Below the pieces are notes generated by a model. It did not search any database. It saw only the letters and a program-made list of their open reading frames with translations, and had not been told where the DNA came from. This document shows, piece by piece, positions 36,601 to 48,600 of a stretch of 64,000 bases of DNA. Origin of the DNA: Apoda limacodes (Eukaryota > Arthropoda > Insecta > Lepidoptera > Limacodidae). The translations under genes were made by a program, and so were the position numbers. Numbering within the stretch: position 1 is the first letter of the stretch; each line of letters starts with the position of its first letter. The stretch lies in NCBI GenBank assembly GCA_946406115.1, contig OX291547.1:8809001-8873000 (forward strand), written 5' to 3'.

Positions 36601-39600
36601 TTAATTGAATGCCCTAAGGGTTCTTTAGTTGAACGCAACAGGTTCCAGCAGTGGTCTTTTCATATTCGGAAAATTTCTGCTATATACGTTGCGGGACTGC
36701 TACCGCTGTGGCTTCTAGAAGACAATTAAATTCACTTTTTTTGGGGTTATCTACAAAAATAACAAGATTTTCATCCCTCATTTTGCCATCCAGGGGATGA
36801 TTTTCGAAAAGTTTTTGATAAAAAAAAAATTTAATCTTCCGATATACTCGACAGTTAAACTTTTGCCGACAGTTATTTGAACTTGTAAAGCTTTAATATG
36901 AGAGCTTAGCTTACTGTTACAAATTGTAGGCAGCTATAATCTTTTTCAAAATTAATAGGAAATTAATATTCATATACATCTATTTTCATTTTAACGCATT
37001 ATAAAGTAAAAAAATATACTCACGTTGGCTTTCTAAACTTGACTCCTGCAAAAAATGTTTTAGTATTAGTTTCAATGCCTTAACATGACCCGATTATAGC
37101 GCTAGTAAAAAAATTAACAAAAAGTTAATAAGGGTGCACAGTACCGTGTGTATGGACACATAGTATATTTTACTAAACCCTACGAACGAATTAACACAAT
37201 ATTATCATAATACTGTAAAACAATTAAGAAGGGCTCCGTATAATGAGAATTATTGCGGATATCTTAAAAACCATATCCTGCCTCACAAAAGGCGTACATA
37301 AAAAATAAATACCTACATATTATGGGCAATAGCTAAATTTACATTTTAACTTACACCTGGATTTAAACACATGTTCGGCAAATATACAAACCCTAGCCGC
37401 GCTATACATACTTCGCCCTAACACAAAGCAAATATTCAAGCAATTTTTTCACCTTTTTCCTTATCAGCCACATACGTCCCCACTGTTGGAGCACGGCTGA
37501 CACTTACTAAGGGTGATTTGGGCCATAGTCCACACGCGGACCCAGTGCAGATTGTGGACTTGACTGTACCTGTCTACCAAGCCATCTCAGTCAGTAATAG
37601 TCAGTAATAATAAATTGATAAAAATAAAATTTTAATAAAAAAAAAGAAAAACAAAAATCATAAAATTGTTCTATAAAACTAACATAAAGATCAAAATAAT
37701 AATTCAACAGGTCTTGTAGAGATTTGAATATTGGAAAACGAATCTTTTGTTAAATTAGTGATGGACGTTGCTTCTTAGGTTTAATTTTTATAATGCTTCT
37801 ATACTACACTGCAGGTAAAAATATCTCGCCTAAATAAAGTAAAGAGGAGACAAGCAGAGATGGAGAGGCATGCCCTTTTTATTGTAACATTATAGATAAG
37901 CTTTGACAACCGCGGATTACAACTGTTCCCAAAAGCCAACTGTTAAAAGCGGATACTCCGAATAAATAAACCTACACAACCTACCTAACAGCGGATTATA
38001 ACTGTCTAAGTTCCTACGATTAAGATTTTCCCCTCCGTTCTTTTTTACCATTATGCGGGAGGATAGTCGTGATGAATCCTGAATTGTGTAAACGTCCCAT
38101 TTATATTTACACTATACATGAAATGCTTCCTTTAACCCCCATCATGATATTAACATTACTTCACACACAAACAATTTTAACACAAATTTCCTGCTAGACC
38201 TTTTCTTTTCCTTTCTTTCTACGTCTCTTTACATCTCCACTTTTTCTACACAGAGAAATAACTTAAGCAGCTACAAGTGAATAATACTAATAATCACTAA
38301 AATGTTAGTAATTCCGAGGACAAGTAAATGACATTGAGGGTTACCAATGAGTTTTACTTATTGTATTTACTAACAGGAATAAAACTACTCTTGTTGGAAT
38401 AACAGTGATGTTTACTAAAAACAAGTAAAATTTATAGTGTAAAATGCAAAAAAACGTAATATGCTTACAATAAGCCTTAATTACTGATAGGTCCTAATGA
38501 AGCTCTGTGATGCAAAGCGTACGGTTGATATAACTGGTCCATGTATCTGGTAGATAAAGGGCTGCGGTGGAAGGTGCGTCAAATTTGTTCAGCTCAGGCT
38601 CACCAATTGTGGGATTTGTAGAGCGGCGGTAAAGGGGAATCCCCCGCCAGGTGAGGAGTTATGCCTGGAGAACGCCTTGTCCTACTTTACTTGCAATTCG
38701 GTATGTCGGTATATATGCAAACTACCGAAAAAACTTCGATAGCGCGATGTAAGATGCGTGACGTCAACCTTAATTCGTAGCAGTACGATATGATGTTTGT
38801 TATTAATAAACTTCACTAATTTTTAGAAAGGTATTTGTTAACGTTAATTGGCGCATCACTGTAATGACAAGTAGTGTTTTATCTTCCCGCTTTAATAAAA
38901 CTTTTTGCTATCTTTAGTAAGCTTTATATATTGATATTAATTACCCTACTTATAAATTCGAGGAAGTTTTAGTTATATAGTCACTTTAAAATAAATAATT
39001 AAATTAAAATAATACAAATATTTAAGGGGGGCTCCCATACAACAAACGTGATTTTTTTGCCGTTTTCAAAGATAACTTCGTGCGCGAGTCCGACTCGCAC
39101 TTGGCCGATTTTTTTTATTCTTTTGATTGAGTTGATTAATTAAGAACCTGTAATTTTTTAAATAGATACCGTTATAGGCAACACTAAGGAAATTTACCAA
39201 TTAGCTTTCACTTTACCTGTACCTCAAGCACGAATAATTTGCGCAATCGTATCGTGTTTGTATCGAGCTTACTACACTAACACGGAGAACGACGATAGTC
39301 CGTAGCATGAAGCACCTTCTATCGCCTGTCGAGACCTCGATACGTCGGCGACAGTGACGTCACCCTAACGTAAATTAGGATTGCTCCGGAACGTTCCGTA
39401 CCACTACACCAAATCTTTTATCGTAGATTTATATAATTTTACTTAAATCGTGTTGTTTAAACGTTACAAAATTTAAGTTAAGTATTTCATATTTTTAAGC
39501 GATTAATACCATCTTTTCAAATGTAACTTTTCTACAATAGGTTAAAAAAACTTGTCTGAGAAATAGTTTCCGAACATACCAATGTTGTTGACATTTGCAG

Positions 39601-42600
39601 TCTGTGAACATTTTATTCCGCTTCAAGTTTGTGTTTGGAGTTTTGGTGCGAATCTTAAGAAGGAGTGGTGTTTTTTTCTGTTTAATTTTTCTAAATTCAT
39701 TTAGTGACTTTCGATATATATATTTTAGCAAAGTTTTACGAAAGCGTGTTAAGAATTGTGCAGCGAAGGCTCATGTATATTGAATTATGAAGAAATAAGC
39801 AGGACATGACGCGCAATGTCTGAGGATCCACACCAAATCTCCCGCCCAATCTTGGGACTTGAAAACGAGGACGCGCGGTAACGCCCGCGCCACGATACGA
39901 TATAATATAATTGACTTCGACTCCGGCAAATGGTCTGCTATGACCGTGCGAGCCCATTATAATATAAAAAAAAAAAAAGTATGTGTTTAGAAATAACAAA
40001 TTTAAATGTTATTTGCATATATTTTACATTAAATATTACTACAACAAATATTAACAATGATCACAAGCCACCAACAATACGCAAAAATGGAAGAATTTAT
40101 GAAAAAGTAAGTATTCATTGTGTTGGTTTTTGCGTTTGTTTACTATTATGTGAAAGCTGTTTTATTATGATTTACTTATATTTCAGACACGATAGATTTA
40201 TCCAGACCAAGTGGAGTACTTTGACCTCGTAATTTAAACAAAGAATTGATAAGAAACCTAAATAGTGACGGAGGCACCCGGGAATCTCGAACTAAGGAAA
40301 AGTAGCGTAGGGTAACTACTTTGTTGTTTTTACGTTTGTTCACCATGTGGCCCCAACAACATAGCAAAAGTAGGTAACATTGTTTTATAATGAATGTTTA
40401 TATTTCTTTTGCAATTTGTTTATGCTTGTGCTCACGTATTTTGGTCTTGGGTTAGATAAGGTTATGTTAGTGATTGTCTAGTTCAAAATTTTAACTTACT
40501 CGATGTTAAATAATGTAGGTATAAAGATAAAGTCTCTCTATTTAAGTTACCTTATAAGTTAGGTATATTAAATAGTCCCTAATAGTAGCACCCTCTATCT
40601 GGCAGAATAAAATAACTTTCAAATGTTTCAATATGTACTTATATATACAGCAAATGTAAGATTTCTCGCAGCAGCCTATCATCGAGAAGTGTTAGGACAC
40701 GCCTTACAAAGTACTTAGTAGGACATATTAGGCCTCTCAGATATTAAATAACAAGGATAAAAATATATTAGAGTAATGAAGACTATATTTTTGTTGAGAC
40801 AGGAAAGAAAAGTAATATAGATAACATTTTATATAAAATCAAATTAAGTTAAAAATATATTTATATATACCTATACATACCTCAATAAAATAAAATAGAA
40901 CATTAGGTACACTGATAATGATAAAATATATTAATTTTTAACTACAACTTACACCAAGATTTTTTCAAGAGAGATTATTATATTTCAAACAAGAATGCTA
41001 CTACTAAACCATTTTTAGGTAGTGTATTCTATGGTAATTAATTAAATTTAATTTGATTTTACAGATATTCAGTGTGTAATGATGGAATGGACAGCCAACC
41101 AACTTTGCAACCAACAGACAACTTTTTCTCTCGCCTAGTGAAAGACAACACAAAAGAAACATAGAAGAAGCTTAGGAAGAAAGACATCGGTCTGTGTTAA
41201 AACAGCAATACCTTGTAGTAGAGCATTGGAAGACTAGAAATAGAGAGGCTGCACTATGTAAAGAAGAGTTAAGATTGCATAAGCTGACTCAATTGCTGTA
41301 AAAAATGTAGAAGCTATATTGTCTATGGTATATGAAACAACAGAATAGAAATAATATAATAATTGATTGTAAAAAAAAGTTTTGAAATGTGTGTATGGTA
41401 TATTTTTTTTAAATGTTTTACCTTCAATATATGTACTTGTTTTAATATGTATTATGAATAAAGGCTGTAATTTCTGTCGACTACGACATTTTGTAGAGTT
41501 TCTTAGCCAAAGGGGCCAATGGAACCCTAATGATAAGCCTACACACTGTCCGTCCGTCTCACCTTAACGGGCTATATTTTTAAGATCGAAGCAGGTATAC
41601 CCGCACTATTAAGGTGAGGGTAGGCTAGTAACCTAATAGTGAGGTATGAGGCTAGGAAGGAGATTTTATCATGCTAGATTCTCTGACAAATATAAAAAAT
41701 ACAAAAGGTAAAAATTTAACATATTTTTTTTATACTACTAAGGTGGCAAACAAGCTTACGGTCCACCTGGTGTTAAGCTGTCACTGTAGCCTACGGACGC
41801 TTGGAACTCCAGGGGTATTACTCGCGCGTTCCACCCTTCGAAAATCTAGAGCAAACCTTGGCATGGACTTCATTCCCTGGCATCCTTAACATTTGCAAAG
41901 GAAGATCTTCATTTCGTTTACAGGGTGTGAGGAAGAATTTTATGCCATGGCTGGCATAGTTTCTAAAAATCCCCGGAACACAGCCCATTAAGTATATAAG
42001 AGTTAGAACACACACACAGGTGAGCAAACTTGTACGGATTAGATACGGCTTGTATATTTTTGTTGTTTTTTAAACCGGGGTTGAAAGTTTGTATGGAAAT
42101 AATTTTTGGAGCTAAATGCATAAAAAATGGTATTTGGCTTAAAAATAAAGAAAGAAGCAATCTAACCGTTTATGGGTTAACCTCCAAAAGTACCTACCGA
42201 AATGCTCATGCAAATTTTTATCCCCTATTTTGCCCTATAGGAGATAATTTTTACGCGGACATAAGCTAGCTTATTGTCAAAAAATATTAAAAACAGAAAA
42301 AATAAAATATTTGAGGTGGGCTCCCATACAATAAACGTGATTTTTTTGCTCGATAGTGATAACGGCAATATGTAGACGCTTAAAATATTCACAGAATATA
42401 TTCACTTTAAAAATAAATAATTAAATTAAAATAAAATAAATATTTAAGGGGGCTCCCATACAACAAACTTTATTTTTTTGCCGTTTTAATAGATAATATT
42501 GTAGTTATGTAGTCCGCCTCGCACTGGGCCGGTTTTAAAGAAAATAATGTAGTAATAATGAAAATAAATAATACCATATGTTGGTAAAAAAACCTTTGAA

Positions 42601-45600
42601 AATATTTTTTTTGGGGGATTTAAAGCTTTACGCAACTTTTCTCACCAACAAAATCTCAGTAAAGAAACTTTCGTCCATTCTCGATAGTCAGCCTTCGAGA
42701 GATACGATACCGTACGTCAAAACAATGTTCATGCTATCGTTTTTCATATACGATTACGATTACGTTACGAATACTTTTTCGATAGTGATTCGTGCTTGAG
42801 GTACTGACAGGAGAATCTTTTTGACATTTGGCTGGTAAAAGAAGCGTCACACGACCGTTGACCCTTTTTTTTCCTCTAGAACAGTTTACTACCGATGAGT
42901 GGAGACATTTTTACATTACTCTAATTGTCAGTAGCAATAAAAAGAGAAAAACAATTTTGTGCCCGTTTCCTGATTAACGGGAAAGTTATTAAGGTGTTGC
43001 ATAAACTATTGAAACTGTTAACCTTACTTTACCTTTCCTTTTTGTGTTGTTTCCAACAGTTGAAATTATCATTTTGTTATTATATATATATAGCCTTGTT
43101 ACTCTTCCTGACCTAGGCTATATATTTTCGTTTCCTCTTTTTAAGGTAAACTAACAATGGATAGGCTTTAACATTATTGTATATTCAGGTTTCGTAGTTG
43201 GACGAAGAAACTCCTGGTTAGTCAGCCAGAACTTCGGTGAAGGAACAGAAATTGAATAACACTACACCGTAGCGCGTATTGGTATTGGTATTATACCGTG
43301 CCAGCAAACATATTATCTGTACCGAGCTTCAGCAGTTCTAGTACCACACCTTTTGTCCTCTAAGCTGTCTGTGCTTTTGCTTTCTCGAACCAATAACTAT
43401 GCAGGGATATCTACTCATGAATTTTCTATGACCTATGGATTCTCTCAGCAGGTATTTTCTCCAACAAAAAAACCAGATATAGAGGACCATACGAGTTTCT
43501 CGTTGGACCTTTTGCTGACCATACATACGGACGGATATTCCGACGACGGAACGGAAGGACTCGGTGTTTGTGAGATAACAATTCTCTCATCCCGTCGTTG
43601 AACCGAGTTAACAGGGCCAAGCGGGTATCCGGGTGCACCTATCCAGAGATGGCAGCAGTACTCCATATGGGGCCGGACTTCTGTCTTGTAAAGCAGTAGC
43701 CTTTGCTTCTATATAAACTTTTTGGACGCCAGCTTCACCTTGTCTTCCAAATTATCTCAGAACTGAACATCGCTGAAGATGCTCTTAGCATTGGTAAGGG
43801 GTGTAGTCTGGAATTATAGGACCTCAGTGAATTAGGTTTTTTAGCGGTAAAGCGCAGACGCGTTGAATCAAACCAATATTTCCCGTCGCCAATCAGAGAC
43901 CTTGAACAGGGACACTAAGCGTATCCGGCACTGTCATCTGCATAGCAATGTATGGTGTCGATGGACATATCATTGATAAGCAGTAGAAACCGTGGAGGAG
44001 TCAGCACAGAACCTTTCGAGCATTAACGTCAATACTATCAGAGCAACTACCGTCAACTACGGCTCATATGCGTCTACCGGACAAGATGCTGGCCACTCAT
44101 TTGCACAGTCAACAATCACTTATAGTCACTCGCTATGCTCAGGATTTAAAGTCGGCACTTCTACCAAAAAACGCTTTTACTCACTTGTATAACAAATAAC
44201 TATTTTATGGCAAGGGTGCTGGTTGCGCTCCTAATGAGATGAGTGGAGCCATCTAGCTGCATCATATGTATTTGAAGCCTCACAGACTTAAAACGAGTTG
44301 CTGTTCGCCATCTTAACTCATAACCGACGCCGCCGTTACTCGCATTTACAAAATTCGTAAAACTATATTTTTCGCATCAGTTTGATAAATAGTATATATG
44401 CGTCGCCTAATTATATACTGACGCAAGTGTTTGATATATAATACCTACATACCGCAACCGAATTGCGCTGTAAGACTATCGTATACCTACGTGTCAGTGA
44501 AATTGGATCACCAAAGGTGTCGTCAGGAGGCGCCTCCAGAAGATCCAGAAGTAGCTACCCGTGGACCAAAAAAGGCTCACGCTGCACCTACCTATATTTT
44601 TACAGAACTGCCGCTTCATTACATTTGGTGAGTCCCTTGATGTCCACTTATCCTCTGTGTCAGACGCGACTGTTTGTAACCGCCTAGGGGAAGGTAGGGC
44701 AGCTTCATACAGTTTTTATATTTCGTCTTATAGAATGCTCTCGGGTATCGATATCTATATCGATTCATCAAAAATCAATAGTCTATCTGACTTTATATCA
44801 AAAACTTGAAATTTGAGTAAATACACGTGTACAGCTTTTTGTAACACTTTGAAGAAAAAATTAAAAATGTATGAATGTACCCCATACGCGGGGCACTTTC
44901 ATACAGGCTATGGGGCAGATTCATACATGTGAAAAAATACACAAGTTGTGCATAAAATGTTTATTTATTTATCAAAATCGAAGTATAAAAATACGACATT
45001 CATGAATACAAAAGCAATATTAGTCTCTATGACAAAATAATACTTAATCATATTCCACCAACCACGCTCAGCACCAGCTATTGCAAGCTCATCACCACCT
45101 GTGCTTTAATTCACATTTGTTTCAGGATTTGAATGATTCACCTGGACCGGCACAAAATCATTATCATTAAAAATCAACTTATGAAAAGGCCATATTCCGG
45201 TTTTTTCATAAGCACTGGTAATATTCCGATCATTGAACGATTCCAAATAAGGTATCTTTGTAAGTTTTGGGATATTACAAATATTTAGTGTCTCTGCTGG
45301 GTTGGACACGTGTCAGTCATTAAAGGCATCAAAAGATGAGAGTTGTTTTCCAAAACTTCATCGATAGCTTTTAACATTGCCTCTTCGTCCACATCTCCAC
45401 TCCTAGTTCCTTTTTTCTTGTATGTTTCGACCATAATCGTTCTGCAAAACCAAATTTTGGAATAACTTAAATTTTAAAAACAAATATAAAAAAAGGGCAC
45501 ATTCATACTGTATTAATGTGTACACTTCTGTATGAACCTACCCCATCCCAAGAAAATGAAGTCAAAATATTGTTGGAAAAATGGCAAGCATATACAATAT

Positions 45601-48600
45601 TATTCACAGATAAACTTGACCCTATTATCTTTAAAAAAAAAAAAATAGAACTGAATAATCTAGAAAGCAGCTTTTATCAAAAAAACACGTTAAAAGTGAG
45701 ATGTGAAAATTACTTACGCCTGGCCGAATACCATTCCGTGTCACTCCGACGCGCGTTTCACACCGACTGCTGTCAAACTTCATGAGCAACCACACACATA
45801 CGTAAGCTACGCAAACACGCATAAGTCATTCTGTTGATGTGCGCCTATCTTCAGATATATCTAGTGTATGACGGTGCCCCTTGTATGAATCTGCCCCACT
45901 TTCCCCTATACGATAATCCCCAAATTATAGGTATCAATTGATATTTCGTAACATCGCAAATTTCGCCCCATCGCCCTTTCGCATTCCGCACCAGGTGCTA
46001 TTTTGAATCCAGTGTGGAGCGAAGGATTCTATAGTAGAACTTTGTCTTTGAGATGACGACAAGTTACACTGCAGTAAAAGAAGTTGGCGCACGAGAGGTC
46101 TGTAAAAAAGTTTTTCTCAAACACGCTGCGATATGCGACCAGATCTTGTACAAGCTTCTTTGGGATAAGTTGTACTTACAGTACAGTATAAGATTAAGCC
46201 CGCAATATTTTAGCCGGCGCTCGAGCGCCCTAAAATTGGCGGCATAATTACCTAAACTTTTTTTTATTATTGTCAACAGTTGTTAATATAATTAGTTTTT
46301 TAAATAAACATGTACATTATTATGTTATTGTTTTAAATTACACGCATGTTCGAGAAAAGCACTATTATAACCTCAGCTACGCCTCGGCCCACAAACTTCA
46401 CTCTAATGATAAGGTTCAGATATAAAATATAACATCCGGTAGCGCTAGTAATAAAAAACAGGTATCTGAATCACGTGTTAATAAATTCATATATAATTTT
46501 CTTAGTGGGAATATAACAAAATAAACTATGCCATAGATACTGTCCTAAATATCGAGTTGATCGGTCGCAAAACGGCCACTTACAGCCTAAACGATATCAA
46601 TAACTCACAGGTATACAATATATAACGTTCTAAGAATAGCTTATAACTAGTTCTAAGTCATTAGTTTCTAAGATTTTACATCAATGCAATAAAAAAACAT
46701 GGCCATTTTTGAAGCATATTTAGGTATTCAGTTATTCACAAATAAATCAAGACCTATATGGTTCTTCCCGCTGTCCTAGAATCATTGAATTTGACACGAA
46801 GCAAGGTCTTACATCACAAATATAGGAACAAATCCAAATTTTGTTAATTTGTAGTTATAACACATTTAAAAAAAAAAATCCGAATCTAAATTTCCAATTC
46901 CAAAAATCACCATGACCTCATGATGGAAGAGCTATCTACATATAATAAGACACAGACTCGCATTTGGCCAGTTTTTTTAATATGACACGTAGATGTCAAT
47001 TTTATAATAGGTAGTGCATTTGTTCTTTCGCGTAAAATAATCGTCTAACTTTTCCTCATTTACATAAAGTCATTATGTAGGCAAATTTACATTTTAAGCA
47101 CCTATACCTAATTTTAATTCGTTAATGATCTGACCTTTACTCTTACCGGTTTTAGATGAATTTTTTATGAATTAGGTATATATGTACCTATTTAAATGAT
47201 GCATGCATATATCAAAAACTATGTTGTTCGTTAATATTTTTGGTTATAGTTACAAGTTTTGCGATAAGACATTGGAAATGTATAAAAAATAAAGAAGCAA
47301 GTGAAAAGGTCAAGAGAATCAACTAAATTGTTCAACTGGGTGTGATTATGAACTACATGAGGTTATGAGTTCAATTAATTTCATAAAAAAATTACACCCC
47401 CTTCAAAAACCCACTAAAATGGATTCTTCGGTTAACGCTCTGGACACGTATTCCGACTGCTTTATATAATATATAAACTACATATTTAAAATTAAATGCT
47501 ATTTTGTGGGTAAGTTCATTACTTGTGATCAATATGTAATTAATATAAATAAATACTGTCAGAAAAGATGCAGTCAAAAGAAGAACCTTAAGCCAGGACT
47601 TGAACCTGCAACCCTTACATTCCGTGTAGAGCACTTGCTCTACCATTAAGCTATCGAGGCACAAGTCTGGCTGATGAAAACCACAACTACACATTTACCT
47701 TCAAGGAATAATAAACGAAGACAAATAATTTTAATAATTAGTAACGAATTATTAAAACATAATAATTAAAACATAAAAAGATCAAGATATATTATACAAT
47801 AAAAATTAAAACTTAATTAAATATCTAAAAGACCGTTGCCAGTTGGTATAGTTCCCAAAATGCTGGCCGCGTTGTATTGCAATGCAAATTCTTTGAGCAA
47901 AATAAAGGCCAGCATTTCGGTCACGAGAAGCTTCAACCAGACGCAAAGATAAAGATCTAAATCGATAGTAACACAAAACTGGCAACGGTGTGAAGCACAA
48001 CATGGTGTACCCAAGCGGAGGGAGGTCGCAATTCTGTAAGTGGAAGAATCCAGGAGGGTCCCTAATTTTGGTGAAGAAAGGACCTGCAACCACAAACCCG
48101 ATGCCAACTCGGCAACAGCTAGTAAACGGGCACGATCTGTGAAGTTTTTAGCACGTATTAAAGAGTTTCTTCCGCACTTGTTCGCAGATCGACCCATACC
48201 ACAAACGCTGTTAAAAAGGATTTTTCGGAAATCGGTATCTGGGCATGTTACAGTCCATGTATTCTTGGCTTCGTTCATGAGAGATATTTCAACAATATCC
48301 GGAATATTTGAAAGAATTTTATTAATTAAATTTTGATTACTATATGAAAGGAAAGCAACGGGAGAGCAACACCTGAAATTGAACGGATACCTAAACCTCG
48401 AAACCGCAGTGTATAATCAAAATAGAAATCAAAGTATTTTCAATGATGTTGTCCAAACTCTGAACAAGGTTGTTATGGTTCCAGAGTTGACAACATCTAA
48501 CAAGATATGTGAATTTAGGTATAAAAAGACAGAAACGGATAATTGTGGATGCCATGTGAGTATTGATTTTTGCTAAGCGATGTGAAACCTGCAAAAAGTT

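Noticed and set aside
43992..44809. Overlapping plus-strand frames upstream of the pogo element
   Set aside because: Three frames compete, none with a domain; the last runs into the transposon end.
45516..45785. 89-codon plus-strand frame
   Set aside because: Lies inside the pogo element opposite its transposase remnant; no similarity recognised.
47392..47694. 100-codon minus-strand frame
   Set aside because: It reads through the tRNA-derived sequence; no domain.
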